Below are positions 9,230 to 19,278 of a stretch of DNA of 64,000 bases, piece by piece. A program made the translations under genes and the position numbers. The number at the start of each line of letters is the position of its first letter. Within the stretch, counting starts at the first letter, position 1. The notes under the pieces were generated by a model. The model was not told the DNA's origin. It saw only the letters and a program-made list of their open reading frames with translations, and ran no database searches. Location of the stretch: contig NZ_CP116398.1 in the NCBI RefSeq assembly GCF_029643245.1, positions 992,001-1,056,000 of the forward strand. Reading direction: 5' to 3'. This DNA is from Methylomonas sp. EFPC3 (lineage in GTDB: Bacteria > Pseudomonadota > Gammaproteobacteria > Methylococcales > Methylomonadaceae).

Positions 9230-10177
9230 TTAATTTAATTCTTGTTTTAAACTACGTAATTTTATTATCAAGTCTTTGGGTAGGTTACTTAACGTTAAAT
9301 ACTTCAGAGAGCGGAGCGTGAATTTTTGTTTCATACTTATTAAAAAATTCACTCGGGCTTGGTCGTGTTCCATGTTAATAAAAGACCAATATCCTAGCGA
9401 CCAATACGCGTTAGCTACCATTAAATTAGCGTCTATTCCCTGAGCGCTTAATTGCGGCCCAGCAAATTCGCGGATCGAGTTCATGACTTTGATTAGGTCT
9501 GCCAACATGGGCCGGTTTGCTTGGGTAGCATTGTTGCCGTGTTGGCGGCGTAGCATCAGTACTTCGGGCACACAGCTGATAGCATGAACGGCAGCAATTT
9601 TTGCCCACATCTCCAAGTCTTCGCCAAAACGAATTTCTTGATTGAATCGCCCGGATGAAATGATAGTTTCACGGTCAATCAGGACGGTACCTGTAGGAAT
9701 GAAATTTTTTTCGACAAGTTTGGCCAATGCGTTCGGTATTGGGCAACCCGCCAAGTGATGAAAATAATCAAACAGTTGGTGCTTGGCTAGTACCGATTTG
9801 ACTGTAATGTTGTCGTCTATATCGATCTCAGCCATATCGCCGGCTACTAGTTTCAATTCTGGATGTGCGATCAGAATCTGTTTTTGCAGCGCAATTTTGT
9901 TGGGGACCCATTGATCGTCGGCGTCCAAAAATGCGATCCAGTCTCCACTTGCCAGTTCAATGCCTTTGTTCCTGGCGGCGGATGGCCCCTGGTTTTTTTG
10001 TTTGTAGTAGGTAATGTTTCCGGGCAACGCTCGCACGATCGCTTCAGTTTCGTCGGTCGAACCGTCGTCGACAATGATGATTTCCGCTACGGGCTCGGTC
10101 TGGGCCTGAATACTGGCGACGGCGGCACTGATGAACTTGGCGCTGTTGTATGCCGGGATGACTGCGCTGATTTTCAT
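9230..10177 (-). CDS. GT2-family glycosyltransferase (GT-A fold)
   Basis: A 315-residue GT-A glycosyltransferase starting KISAVIPAYNSAKFISAAVAS. IIVDDGSTDETE (about 34-45) is the nucleotide-binding motif and LDADDQW (about 88-94) the metal-binding DxD equivalent. FGEDLEMWAK (about residue 184) carries the conserved ED motif of GT2 enzymes. It has no membrane segments. It is cotranscribed with the deacetylase-like gene upstream (18-bp gap). Substrate unknown. Confidence 0.9.
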   Translation of the reverse strand: MKISAVIPAYNSAKFISAAVASIQAQTEPVAEIIIVDDGSTDETEAIVRALPGNITYYKQKNQGPSAARNKGIELASGDWIAFLDADDQWVPNKIALQKQILIAHPELKLVAGDMAEIDIDDNITVKSVLAKHQLFDYFHHLAGCPIPNALAKLVEKNFIPTGTVLIDRETIISSGRFNQEIRFGEDLEMWAKIAAVHAISCVPEVLMLRRQHGNNATQANRPMLADLIKVMNSIREFAGPQLSAQGIDANLMVANAYWSLGYWSFINMEHDQARVNFLISMKQKFTLRSLKYLTLSNLPKDLIIKLRSLKQELN

Positions 10178-10195
10178 TAGTTTTCTTGGTTACCC

Positions 10196-11437
10196 TTATT
10201 TGAGTCCAGTTTTACAGATTACCCAAGCAGGAAGGCTTAGTCCCGTGACGTATCCGATCAAGGCCAATTTTCGATGACGATAGTATAGACGATATAAGAA
10301 TGCGCCCAATTTTCGGTGACCGCTCGCCATCTTCAGGCCGGGCCACAGCTTGCCGTTAAAACGGTTGGTGATTTCAGGCGAAGGATCAACTAGTGATTCC
10401 CCGAGTTCGGCCGAGGACAGAAAGCGGACTCGCGGAAACATCCCGGCAATAGCCGACATCAGCTGATCCAGCCCGGCAATCGCATCGTTGCATTCTGTTT
10501 CGGAACGAGTGAAGTTGTAACGATGAGTCGAGATACTGATCGGCGCTGCTTGCTGATAAGCGATTTCAGCCTCAGCCACAGCGCTCGCTACGGTGTTTTT
10601 ACCGTCAACGGGTTCGTACATGACGTTGCGGACCAGATAAAATTGGCCGAAACGGTTTTTGTTCCCGACCCGGATAATCGGCGGATCCTGTTGATATCCG
10701 CCGGATTGGTCGCGGCCGGTGCAACGGTAGCCTGCAGTTTGAATTGCAATGATATTGCGATCGCGCCACCGTTGTTCGATAAGGTCGTTCCATAGATAGC
10801 AGGGCGCGACCGTAGTCACGCTGGGTGCACCGAACATACGCTGGAAGCTGGCGGTGGCAAGTTCTATGATGTTTTGCGCCTCGGTCGAGTCGACCGACGA
10901 CGTCGGTAATGCGCTGCCGTCCACGTAATGGCCTTGTAGCGGCGAATCCAGTGATTCCCAGTCCCACCAGTCGGAGGTGGATTTGGCCGCGGTTAAGCGC
11001 GGGTCGTTTTGCTGGCATAATCTGGCAAAACCGGCTCCGTTCAGGTGTTCCAGACCGTGTAATTGCGGAGTCAATAGATCCCGAGCGATGCCATCTTTCA
11101 GTGCTTGGTAGATTGCCGGAAAATCGGCATCCAGCATTTTTCGGTGATATTCACCGTCAACGGCTATTTTTTCTATGTCGGGAACCGCCAACACCATGTC
11201 GGCAGTCAGGACAGGATTGCGTCCTACCGCGTCTTTATGCTGATCCAGCATATTTAGCAATTGGTTGAGCCGGTCGGCATGAAACTCGCCGCCTGGCCCC
11301 CAATCGTCGCTCTCAATCAATACCGGCGTGTCGGCGAAATAGGCTTCGTTCCAGGTTGCAACAAACAGATCCTTTTTCCAAACCCATAAGCAGGCGATGC
11401 AGACCGACCAGAAACCTAAAATAAACAGAATTGCCAT
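10196..11437 (-). CDS. membrane-anchored NodB-fold polysaccharide deacetylase-like protein
   Basis: This 413-residue protein begins with one transmembrane anchor (about residues 2-20), so the rest is probably periplasmic. I do not recognise a named family. Three spaced motifs match the metal site of NodB-type carbohydrate esterases: ESDDWG (about 42-47, equivalent to the TFDD motif), HGLEH (H-x3-H, about 124-128, equivalent to HSxxH) and STHRYNF (about 300). It would then remove acetyl groups from, or otherwise hydrolyse, the glycan made by this locus. It is the first gene of the minus-strand operon, divergent from xrtA. It is longer than the usual PEP-CTERM-locus deacetylase (about 280 residues) and may be a distinct subfamily. 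Confidence 0.6.
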   Translation of the reverse strand: MAILFILGFWSVCIACLWVWKKDLFVATWNEAYFADTPVLIESDDWGPGGEFHADRLNQLLNMLDQHKDAVGRNPVLTADMVLAVPDIEKIAVDGEYHRKMLDADFPAIYQALKDGIARDLLTPQLHGLEHLNGAGFARLCQQNDPRLTAAKSTSDWWDWESLDSPLQGHYVDGSALPTSSVDSTEAQNIIELATASFQRMFGAPSVTTVAPCYLWNDLIEQRWRDRNIIAIQTAGYRCTGRDQSGGYQQDPPIIRVGNKNRFGQFYLVRNVMYEPVDGKNTVASAVAEAEIAYQQAAPISISTHRYNFTRSETECNDAIAGLDQLMSAIAGMFPRVRFLSSAELGESLVDPSPEITNRFNGKLWPGLKMASGHRKLGAFLYRLYYRHRKLALIGYVTGLSLPAWVICKTGLK

Positions 11438-11658
11438 ATTTTCAATCGATAATTAAAGTGCCGCGGTAGCAAGCTATAACGGGCTACACTTTCATCCTAG
11501 CAGAGATTCATGGTCTCGCGGAACCGTGGTAGCCTCGGGAAGGATTCGGGGTGCATTGTGCGGCCAATTTTAGTGTTATGAATCGTCTATTTGTTCAGTA
11601 CGGGGTGATGATGCGCAAAAACAGTGGTTTAGATCGGGTAAAAGCGGAGAATTTTTTT

Positions 11659-13173
11659 ATGACCGATACGTCAGGTTTACCGCAACATTGGCGTAGACCG
11701 TTGGCAGGAGTGCTGGTGGTTACGCTGGTTACGCTGGGAGTGTTCGCGGATACATGGGCATCTATCGTTGCAATTTGGTCGCGTTCAGAGACCTTTACCC
11801 ATGGCTATTTAGTAGCGCCGACGAGTTTATGGCTGATCTGGCTGCGGCGGCGGCAATACCGCGATTTGCGGGCGGAATTCAGTTGGTTTGGCCTGATTTT
11901 GTCCATCGCGGGTGGTTTTATGTGGTTGGTGGCAGACTTGGTCCACGTCTTGGTAGTACAGCAATGGGCGGTGGTTGGAATCCTGATCAGCAGTCTGTGG
12001 GCGGTGTTGGGAACCGGCGTGATATCGAGTATGCTTTTTCCCATTCTGTTCTTGTTTCTGATGGTACCTTTCGGCGAAGCCTTTATTCCGCCGCTGATGG
12101 ACTACACCGCGACCTTTGTCGTCACGTTACTGCGTTTGACCGGGATTAGCGTTTACCGGGAAGGCTTGTTCTTTACGCTAACCTCCGGGAATTGGTCTGT
12201 GGTTGAGGGCTGTAGCGGTTTACGCTATCTGATATCGTCTTTTACTCTGGGAACCGTTTACGCCTATCTGAATTACACCAGTTATAAAAAACGCGCAGTG
12301 TTTATCGCGGTTTCTTTTCTGGCACCTATCATCGCAAACGGATTCCGCGCTTATATGATCGTCATGATCGGCCATTTAAGCAGCATGAAACTCGCGACCG
12401 GCGTGGATCACATCGTTTATGGCTGGGTATTTTTCGGAATCGTCATGTTCGCGCTGTTTTACATTGGTTCGTTTTGGCACGACCCCCCAAACAGCTCCGA
12501 AATCAGCGTGAAAGAAGAAGGGGCGTTCGATGCCGAAGTGGCTTCAGAGCCCCGTTATCAGTGGTTCGGTTTCGCGGCAATCTTGGTGTGTCTGATAATT
12601 TGGCCGCCGATTTCTCATGGTCTGTCCGGCTTGCAAAATAGCAATGTAGTAGTGCTGGAGAGGTTCAGCCACCCCGCGCTCGATACTTGGTTACCGGCTG
12701 ATCCGCCGGATTGGGGTTGGGAGCCGAACTTCAAAGGTGTGGTCGCCGAATCCAGAACATTTTTAAAAGACGAGCAAGCCGTCGTCGGCCTCTATTTCGC
12801 CAACTTCGGCGACGAAAGCCAAGGCGGCGAATTGGTAAACTCGCAGAACTATTTGGTCCCGCAAAAACATAAGATTTGGCGGATGCTGCGCGACAATGGC
12901 TATCCGGTCGATTGGGGCTCCGGCTACTCAATCGTTGTCGAAGAAGCGGTCTTGAGCAGTAGCCAGCGCGATTTATTGGTATGGCGCTGGTATCGCATCG
13001 GCGATAAAAATACCGACAATGCCTATTTGGCAAAGTGGTGGCAACTGCTCAAGCGCTTAACCGGCGATTCGGCGCCGGAATTGCTGGTTGTGGTCTACAC
13101 AGAACTAGCTAATCAAGAATTGGATACGGCGCGTGACAAGTTAAAACAAATAGCCGTGGCGTGCTGCAGCTGA
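11659..13173 (+). CDS. xrtA: exosortase A fused to EpsI domain
   Basis: The product is an integral-membrane cysteine protease of the exosortase family, which cleaves PEP-CTERM sorting signals on exported proteins. With the ATG at 11659 (GGAGA 8 bp upstream) it has 504 residues. The catalytic triad is visible as Cys185 ([10 protein letters not shown]), Arg230 (NGFRAYM) and His251 (VDHIVYGW), spread over several membrane helices. Residues from about 300 on form the periplasmic EpsI (DUF3485) domain, including [11 protein letters not shown] and WRWYRIG. The fusion is the usual form of XrtA in many Proteobacteria. An open frame continues upstream to 11551, but the upstream starts lack a good ribosome site. 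No PEP-CTERM substrate is encoded in the window. Confidence 0.93.
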   Translation: MTDTSGLPQHWRRPLAGVLVVTLVTLGVFADTWASIVAIWSRSETFTHGYLVAPTSLWLIWLRRRQYRDLRAEFSWFGLILSIAGGFMWLVADLVHVLVVQQWAVVGILISSLWAVLGTGVISSMLFPILFLFLMVPFGEAFIPPLMDYTATFVVTLLRLTGISVYREGLFFTLTSGNWSVVEGCSGLRYLISSFTLGTVYAYLNYTSYKKRAVFIAVSFLAPIIANGFRAYMIVMIGHLSSMKLATGVDHIVYGWVFFGIVMFALFYIGSFWHDPPNSSEISVKEEGAFDAEVASEPRYQWFGFAAILVCLIIWPPISHGLSGLQNSNVVVLERFSHPALDTWLPADPPDWGWEPNFKGVVAESRTFLKDEQAVVGLYFANFGDESQGGELVNSQNYLVPQKHKIWRMLRDNGYPVDWGSGYSIVVEEAVLSSSQRDLLVWRWYRIGDKNTDNAYLAKWWQLLKRLTGDSAPELLVVVYTELANQELDTARDKLKQIAVACCS

Positions 13174-13288
13174 TTAGGGCGAACGGGATCGACACAGTCG
13201 ACCCGCGTCAGTACTCCGCTTGACGCTGCAGGCCGCGCGGATGTTAGACTAGCAACACCCTTATTTAAAACTTTGTGAAGGAAAACTT

Positions 13289-14689
13289 ATGATACCGGTA
13301 ATATTGTCAGGCGGTTCTGGAACCCGGCTTTGGCCATTGTCGCGCGGCCAATATCCCAAACAATTTTTGCCTTTGGTTTCCGGTGCAACCATGATCCAGG
13401 AAACCATGCTCAGGCTGGATGGGTTGGCCGGTTTGCAGCCGCCGATCGCGGTGTGTAACGAAGATCACCGCTTTATGATGGCCGAGCAAATGCGGGAGAT
13501 CGGTATCAAGCCGGTGGCGATTATATTGGAGCCGGTAGGCAAGAATACCGCGCCGGCGGTAGCCATGGCGGCCTTGAGTGCTGGTTCCGAGGACGACATC
13601 TTGCTGATCTTGCCGGCGGATCACGTCGTGGCCGATCGGCAGTCGTTCCATCGTGCGGTGGTGCAGGCTGAGCAACTGGCGAAGCAGGACTTGTTGGTCA
13701 CCTTCGGTATTGTCGCCAGCGAACCTGAGACCGGTTACGGTTATATCAAGCGCGGTGAGGTGCGTTACGGCGAAGCCTATAAAGTCGATGCCTTTGTCGA
13801 GAAGCCGGATTTGCAAACCGCGCAACGCTATCTGGAAAGCGGCGAGTATTTTTGGAACAGCGGCATGTTCGCGTTCAAAGCCGGTTGTTTCTTGCGCGAA
13901 CTGGAAAAATTCAATCCGCAAATGTTGGCAGTGTGCCGGGAAGCATTGAAAGCGGCCAAACCGGACCTGGACTTTGTGCGGTTGGATAAGGAAATATTTG
14001 CGACATGCCCTTCCGATTCGATCGACTATGCGGTGATGGAAAAAACCGACAAAGCCGCAGTGATTCCGTTGGACGCGGGCTGGAACGACGTCGGTTCCTG
14101 GTCGGCACTATGGGATGTCACCGCCAAGGACGAAACCGGCAATGCCATCAAAGGCGACGTCTTGACAGTCGATACCCGTAATTCCTACATCCATTCCGGC
14201 AACAAATTGGTGGCCGTGATCGGCGTCGATAATCTGATCGTGGTCGAAACCGACGACGCAGTGATGATTGCCGCCAAAGACCGGGTTCAAGACGTCAAGG
14301 ATGTCGTCGACCAACTGAAAAAAGCCAAACGCAGTGAAGCCAACGTCCACCGCAAGGTTTATCGGCCTTGGGGTCACTACGACCTGGTCGACAGCGGCGA
14401 CCGGCATCAAACCAAACGCATCGTGGTCAAGCCCGGCGCAAAATTGTCGGTGCAGAAACATCACCATCGCGCCGAGCATTGGGTGGTGGTGAAAGGGACC
14501 GCCTGGGTCGAGAAAAACGGCGAAAAAGTTCTGGTGTCGGAAAACGAATCGATTTACATCCCGCTCGGCGTGATTCACAGTTTGGAGAATCCGGGCGTGA
14601 TTCCGCTTGAAATGGTCGAAGTCCAATCCGGCAGCTATCTGGGCGAAGACGATATTGTGCGCTACGAAGACCAGTACGGGCGGATCTAG
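13289..14689 (+). CDS. manC: mannose-1-phosphate guanylyltransferase / mannose-6-phosphate isomerase
   Basis: A bifunctional 466-residue enzyme that makes GDP-mannose for surface polysaccharides. The N-terminal nucleotidyltransferase domain starts IPVILSGGSGTRLWPLSRG and has the KQFL metal and nucleotide motif and FVEKP (about 170). The C-terminal cupin domain (from PWGHYDLVDSG, about 356) carries the zinc-binding QKHHHRAEHW motif (about 388-397) of type II phosphomannose isomerases. AAGGA lies about 7 bp before the ATG. It follows xrtA by 115 bp on the same strand and fits the adjacent polysaccharide locus. Confidence 0.96.
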   Translation: MIPVILSGGSGTRLWPLSRGQYPKQFLPLVSGATMIQETMLRLDGLAGLQPPIAVCNEDHRFMMAEQMREIGIKPVAIILEPVGKNTAPAVAMAALSAGSEDDILLILPADHVVADRQSFHRAVVQAEQLAKQDLLVTFGIVASEPETGYGYIKRGEVRYGEAYKVDAFVEKPDLQTAQRYLESGEYFWNSGMFAFKAGCFLRELEKFNPQMLAVCREALKAAKPDLDFVRLDKEIFATCPSDSIDYAVMEKTDKAAVIPLDAGWNDVGSWSALWDVTAKDETGNAIKGDVLTVDTRNSYIHSGNKLVAVIGVDNLIVVETDDAVMIAAKDRVQDVKDVVDQLKKAKRSEANVHRKVYRPWGHYDLVDSGDRHQTKRIVVKPGAKLSVQKHHHRAEHWVVVKGTAWVEKNGEKVLVSENESIYIPLGVIHSLENPGVIPLEMVEVQSGSYLGEDDIVRYEDQYGRI

Positions 14690-14728
14690 CGCCATTCGGT
14701 AATAGTCACGCTAAACTTCCGATCAACG

Positions 14729-14747
14729 CCGCGCCGGCTTGGCGCGG
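14729..14747 (+). other. GC-rich hairpin between manC and corA
   Basis: The sequence CCGCGCC, a 5-base loop (GGCTT) and GGCGCGG forms a perfect 7-bp stem. No T run follows, so it is not a canonical terminator. It may pause or attenuate transcription into corA. Confidence 0.45.
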
Positions 14748-14799
14748 TGACCTGCCTAACATCCGATAACGTTCGGTAATCGTTTCCCCGGAGTTGCCC

Positions 14800-16077
14800 T
14801 TGTCTCTGCAAACGGTCAACGACCTTTTGAAAAAACACAAGCTCGTCGAGGGCATGTTGCACAACCAGCCGATGCCGCGGCGCAAGTTGATCACTGCGCT
14901 GGTGCAAAAGCAGCACATGGTCGAATTGCGCAGCTTGTTGGCGCGACTCACGGCAATCGAAATCGGCCAGATCTTGCACGCCTTGGAGTTGGAAGATGCC
15001 CGCCTGGTCTGGGAGCAGGTGGAGGATAACCGGCAGGATGACGTGTTGTGGGAGCTTTCCGATACCTTACGCGAACAATTGGTCGGCGACCGAGAGCCGC
15101 ATTGCGGCGTCGGCCAAATGAGCGCGTTCGAACTGGTCGAGGGCCGGTTATCCAAAGTGGCGATCACCTGTCGCCATGATTTGTACGAAATCAAACCGAT
15201 CTGGATCGACTTATTGGCGCCGAGCAAGGCCCAGCGCCAACTGATCGGCCAGCATTTCGGCTTGGAATTGCCCGATCCGCTGGATTTGACCGATCTTGAG
15301 GCCAGCGCCCGGTTCTATGTCGAAGACCAGCATGAAATCCATATCCATTCGGATTTTTTGTTGGACCGGGAGGGCAAATCGCGCAGCGTGCCGGTAGCCT
15401 TCGTTTTGTCGGGCGACATGCTGTTCTCGGTACGCAACGAGGAGTTGCCGGTATTTCGGCTCCAGCGCTTAAGGGCGAGAACACAGCCAGGCTTCGTCTC
15501 GGATTCCAAGGATATGCTGCTGGATTTGTACGGTGCCGAGGCTGAATATTCGGCCGACGCGCTGGAAAATATTTACGAGCAACTGGAGAGCGTCAGTAAA
15601 AAAGTACTAAGCCAGGATATCAGCGACGAAGAAGCTGCCGAGATATTGACCGATATTGCCGAAGAAGAGGATTTGAATGGTCGTATCCGCCGCAATATGC
15701 TGGATACCCAACGCGCCGTGTCGTTTTTGATCCGGCGTAAATTGTTGAATCCGACCCAGTTGGAAGATGCACAGCAAATCTTGCGCGATATCGAGTCCTT
15801 GAATAGCCATACGGCATTTCTGTTCGACAAAATCAATTTCTTGATGGATGCAACCGTCGGTTTTATTAATATCAACCAAAACAAGGTTATTAAAATCTTT
15901 TCGGTCGCTTCGGTGGCAATGTTGCCGCCTACCTTGATCGCCAGCATTTACGGTATGAATTTCGAGTATATGCCAGAATTGAAATGGATGTTGGGTTACC
16001 CGTTTGCGTTGGGGTTGATGACTGTTTCTGTGCTATTGCCTTACGTATATTTCAAACGCAAAGGCTGGCTTAGATAA
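14800..16077 (+). CDS. corA: CorA-family magnesium transporter with long N-terminal cytoplasmic domain
   Basis: This inner-membrane divalent cation channel has about 425 residues, against roughly 316 in E. coli CorA. The first ~110 residues (QKQHMVELRSLLARLTAIEIGQ and following) are a helical region like the MgtE N-domain. The CorA funnel domain follows, then two C-terminal transmembrane helices with the pore motif YGMNFEY (about 385). The sequence ends in a basic tail. No ATG is available. TTG at 14800 has GGAG 6 bp upstream, while TTG at 14794 is closer to that site, so the start is uncertain by two codons. It transports Mg2+, perhaps Co2+. Confidence 0.9.
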   Translation: MSLQTVNDLLKKHKLVEGMLHNQPMPRRKLITALVQKQHMVELRSLLARLTAIEIGQILHALELEDARLVWEQVEDNRQDDVLWELSDTLREQLVGDREPHCGVGQMSAFELVEGRLSKVAITCRHDLYEIKPIWIDLLAPSKAQRQLIGQHFGLELPDPLDLTDLEASARFYVEDQHEIHIHSDFLLDREGKSRSVPVAFVLSGDMLFSVRNEELPVFRLQRLRARTQPGFVSDSKDMLLDLYGAEAEYSADALENIYEQLESVSKKVLSQDISDEEAAEILTDIAEEEDLNGRIRRNMLDTQRAVSFLIRRKLLNPTQLEDAQQILRDIESLNSHTAFLFDKINFLMDATVGFININQNKVIKIFSVASVAMLPPTLIASIYGMNFEYMPELKWMLGYPFALGLMTVSVLLPYVYFKRKGWLR

Positions 16078-16233
16078 AAATCACGGAGTGCGTCACAGTT
16101 TGTTGGCTCAAAACCACAAACTGCGACAATATGTCACATTTAAAATCGACAATCCGCCAACTATTATTAACCTAACTTTTTCGGTTTGGTTTGACAGCTA
16201 AAAGTTGCGTTATATTTCTTCCTATTGCTCTGA

Positions 16234-16265
16234 GGCGATTATCCACTGGTAATCGCCTTTTTTTT
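16234..16265 (+). terminator. rho-independent terminator after corA
   Basis: A perfect 8-bp stem GGCGATTA / TAATCGCC with an 8-base loop is followed at once by eight T residues (16258-16265). It lies between the convergent corA and corC-like genes and is oriented to stop plus-strand transcription. Confidence 0.9.
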
Positions 16266-16276
16266 GCCCGAAGAAA

Positions 16277-17527
16277 TTAACCGACCGGTTTGAATTTAAC
16301 CGACTTGATTGCATTATCGTCGCGCTTGACGATCTCAATGACGTGGCCGTGGAGCTTAATGCTGGTGCCGGGCTCGGGGATGGTTTCCATATACTCGATA
16401 ATTAAGCCGTTGAGGGTTTTTGGACCTTCGGTCGGCAAATCCCATTGGGTGACGCGGTTTAGCTCACGGATGCTAACACCGGCATCGACCAAGTAACTAC
16501 CGTCTTTTTGCGCTTTAATATCCGGTTCTTCTATCGCCAACTCGCCGACGATCTCCTGCAACAGATCGTCGAGCGTAACCAGTCCCAATACGTCCCCATA
16601 TTCGTCGACTACCAAGCCGATCCGCAATTTTTCCGCCTTGAAAATCTGCATTTGCTTATGAATCGACGTGCTGGCCGGAATGAAAAACGGCTTGGCCAAG
16701 CTGTTGACAATGCTTTGCTTATCTAAATCGGCGTGGCTAATGCGGGATAGGGCGGTGCGAATATGCAAAAATCCGATCACCCGATCGATATTCTTTTTGT
16801 AAACCGGCAGACGGGTATGTGGACTGGCTTGGAGCTGGCGAATGATATCTTCGATCGATTCTTCCAAATCGATACCGACGATCTCGTTACGGTGGGTCAT
16901 GATATCGGTCACGCTGGCGGATTCCAGATCCAGAATACTCATCAGCATATTGCGGTAGCGGGCCGGCAGTTGGTGGTTGGCTTGAGACACTAGGCTTTTC
17001 AACTCGTCCTTATTCAAAGGCTCGGCAACTTCGCCCAATTTTTTACGTTTGATCCCGAAAATACGTAACAGGCCGCTCGATATCAAATTGATGGTCCATA
17101 CCACCGGATAAAACAATTTCAATAACGGGGGATAAATCCAAGCCGAAACGAATGCCAGCAATTCCGGCTTTAGTGTGCCCAGAGTTTTTGGGGTAACCTC
17201 GGAGAATACTAAAATGGCGAAGGTCAATAATCCCATCGCGGTAGGAATGGCCTGATTACCGCCAATCCGGATTGCAATCACCGTCGTCAGCGCAGCAGCC
17301 AGAATATTGACGAAATTGTTACCGATTAAAATCAGGCCCAGCACGCGTTCCGGCCGTTTTAGCAGGCGATGGGTTTTAACGGCGCTTTTATGTTTTTTTT
17401 TGACGAGGTGCTGCAACCTATAGCGGTTAAGCGTCATCAACGCTGTTTCAGAGCCCGAGAAAAATGCGGATATCAACAATAATACCGCCAGTATACCGAA
17501 TAGTATACTTAGGGAAATTTCGTTCAA
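16277..17527 (-). CDS. CNNM/CorC-HlyC family transporter-associated protein
   Basis: The 416-residue protein has the order of the CNNM/CorC superfamily: an N-terminal DUF21 membrane domain with about four hydrophobic helices and the motif FSGSETALMTLNRYRL (residues 24-39), paired CBS domains (about 195-325, with MTHRNEIVGIDLEESIEDI), and a C-terminal CorC_HlyC domain (about 335-416). Family members are linked to Mg2+/Co2+ efflux and resistance. CBS domains bind ATP-Mg in characterised members. It converges on corA across a terminator, so two Mg2+-related genes sit tail to tail. Confidence 0.9.
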   Translation of the reverse strand: MNEISLSILFGILAVLLLISAFFSGSETALMTLNRYRLQHLVKKKHKSAVKTHRLLKRPERVLGLILIGNNFVNILAAALTTVIAIRIGGNQAIPTAMGLLTFAILVFSEVTPKTLGTLKPELLAFVSAWIYPPLLKLFYPVVWTINLISSGLLRIFGIKRKKLGEVAEPLNKDELKSLVSQANHQLPARYRNMLMSILDLESASVTDIMTHRNEIVGIDLEESIEDIIRQLQASPHTRLPVYKKNIDRVIGFLHIRTALSRISHADLDKQSIVNSLAKPFFIPASTSIHKQMQIFKAEKLRIGLVVDEYGDVLGLVTLDDLLQEIVGELAIEEPDIKAQKDGSYLVDAGVSIRELNRVTQWDLPTEGPKTLNGLIIEYMETIPEPGTSIKLHGHVIEIVKRDDNAIKSVKFKPVG

Positions 17528-17680
17528 AACAAACGTACTCTGGGTTGTGTAACAAGAGCTTAGTTTCTATGCTGGGCAAAATTTGTCAAGCTGAAAACCG
17601 CGTGCCGATCTGAAGCATTTGCCGGAGATTGAACTAAACTACATCAACTAGACGGCGCAATCGGCTGAAATCCGGCGATT

Positions 17681-17709
17681 TTGACAATCCCGGACTTCGA
17701 TGCTTAACT
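17681..17709 (+). promoter_or_regulatory. possible sigma-70 promoter for the sigma-54 activator gene
   Basis: A perfect TTGACA (17681-17686) is followed after 17 bp by TTAACT (17704-17709), a poor -10 element. It lies 55 bp before the ATG at 17764 in the 236-bp gap that separates two divergent genes. Otherwise I see no clear structure in this gap. Confidence 0.35.
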
Positions 17710-17763
17710 TGAAATTCGATTGTTCCCTCCCTTCGTATCCAAGTAGTTTCAGAGAACACACGC

Positions 17764-19176
17764 ATGGCATTGCCGGAAATTTTGCTGGTTGACGATAACC
17801 TTAATCGCGCACAACAAGTCGAAACGGTGCTCCGGTTTTTGGAATACCGGGTGATTACGGTCAGCGGCAATCAATACGAATCGGTATTGGCCGGTCAAGA
17901 TGCTTTCGGTGCGGTGTTTGTCGGTAGTGGCGATCGCCAAGCCAGCCTGATCAAAGCGATAGCCGACGCGACGGAGGATACGCCGATCATTCTGCTAGCG
18001 GAGCCCGGTAATGGGCAGCAGTTGCTGAGTACTATTCAACAATTGGTCAGTAAAGTCGTGGAATGGCCGACGGTCTATCCGACACTCATCGACATATTGG
18101 ACGAATTGCCCAAACCAGAATCGACTGCGCACAAGCCGCAAACCAATAAAGGCTTGGCCGGAATCAGTAAAGCAGTACAGAAAACCCGCGAACTGATCGA
18201 TCAAGTTGCCAAATCCGATGCGACCGTACTCATTCTCGGCGAGTCCGGGACCGGTAAGGAAGTTGTCGCCCAAGCCCTGCATCGGGCATCCGCCCGCAGG
18301 GACAAGCCGTTTGTGCCAGTCAATTGCGGAGCGATTCCGGGCGAACTGTTGGAAAGCGAATTGTTTGGCCATGAAAAAGGGGCATTTACCGGAGCCTTGA
18401 CTTCGCGCCAGGGCCGATTCGAGATGGCCGAGGGCGGTACCTTATTTCTCGACGAGATCGGCGACATGCCGATGCCGATGCAGGTCAAGCTTTTGCGCGT
18501 ATTGCAGGAACGGACCTTCGAAAGGGTCGGCAGCAATAAAACCATCCGCTGCGACGTCCGTATCGTCGCCGCCACCCACCGCCATCTGGAACAGGAGATT
18601 ATCGAAAAACGTTTTCGGGAGGATTTGTTCTACCGGCTGAACGTATTTCCGATTGAAGTGCCGGCGTTGCGGGAGCGGGCTGAAGACATCCCGTATCTGA
18701 TCAACGATTTGATTGCCCGCATGGAAGCGGCGAACCGCGGCAGCGTCAGCTTAACGCCGCGGGCGGTCGCTGTCCTGATGCAACACAGTTGGCCGGGCAA
18801 TGTGCGCGAGTTGTCGAATTTGATCGAACGCTTGGCGATCATCAGCCCGGATTCACCCGTGGATGCCGGCGACTTACCGGAAAAATTCCAAGCGTACGAA
18901 GTGCCCGACACGGTTCAATTGCAGCTGCCGGAACCTGATATCCATGTGGTCCGGCCGGCCGCACGCGAAGCGTTGGCCAAGCCGATACAGGGCCAGGCTA
19001 CGGTGCAATTGCCGGAGCAAGGCATCGATTTAAAGGAATACTTGACCGACTTGGAAAACGAACTGATCCGCCAAGCCTTGGAAGAGTGCAATGGCGTGGT
19101 CGCCCATGCCGCCAAATTGCTGAATATGCGCAGGACCACGTTAGTGGAAAAACTGCGCAAAGTGGATGCCGCCTAA
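17764..19176 (+). CDS. sigma-54-dependent activator, FleQ-like
   Basis: The 470-residue protein has the three parts of an enhancer-binding activator. Residues 1-115 are a FleQ-type receiver-like domain: LLVDDN is present but the usual phospho-acceptor strand reads AVFVGSG, with no Asp. Residues about 140-370 are the AAA+ domain with Walker A GESGTGKE (160-167), sigma-54 contact loop GAFTGA (about 207-212) and an intact Walker B (LFLDEIGD). The C-terminal helix-turn-helix (about 425-470) is Fis-like ([16 protein letters not shown]). It would activate sigma-54 promoters, perhaps tuned by c-di-GMP as FleQ is. No flagellar genes are nearby, so the regulon cannot be read from context. Confidence 0.88.
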   Translation: MALPEILLVDDNLNRAQQVETVLRFLEYRVITVSGNQYESVLAGQDAFGAVFVGSGDRQASLIKAIADATEDTPIILLAEPGNGQQLLSTIQQLVSKVVEWPTVYPTLIDILDELPKPESTAHKPQTNKGLAGISKAVQKTRELIDQVAKSDATVLILGESGTGKEVVAQALHRASARRDKPFVPVNCGAIPGELLESELFGHEKGAFTGALTSRQGRFEMAEGGTLFLDEIGDMPMPMQVKLLRVLQERTFERVGSNKTIRCDVRIVAATHRHLEQEIIEKRFREDLFYRLNVFPIEVPALRERAEDIPYLINDLIARMEAANRGSVSLTPRAVAVLMQHSWPGNVRELSNLIERLAIISPDSPVDAGDLPEKFQAYEVPDTVQLQLPEPDIHVVRPAAREALAKPIQGQATVQLPEQGIDLKEYLTDLENELIRQALEECNGVVAHAAKLLNMRRTTLVEKLRKVDAA

Positions 19177-19192
19177 GCGGCGGCGGTTTTTT
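19168..19192 (+). terminator. rho-independent terminator overlapping the stop codon
   Basis: GCCGCC, loop TAAGC, GGCGGC, then GG and six T residues. The stem includes the last codons and TAA of the sigma-54 activator gene, so the gene probably ends as a single transcript here. Confidence 0.7.
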
Positions 19193-19278
19193 GTCCGGCC
19201 GCCAGATTTGTGCGGTAGCAATCCAACCCCGGCCAAGTGTTAGACTAAGGCTTTGCCACTGCAGCACCCTTCGTAACC

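Noticed and set aside
11551-11658. Upstream extension of the xrtA frame by 36 codons.
   Set aside because: The extension lacks a ribosome site and a membrane segment; the ATG at 11659 has a good GGAGA site.
13188-13212. Imperfect hairpin after xrtA (CGGG-A-TCGAC / GTCGA-CCCG).
   Set aside because: It has a bulge and no T run; too weak to call a terminator.
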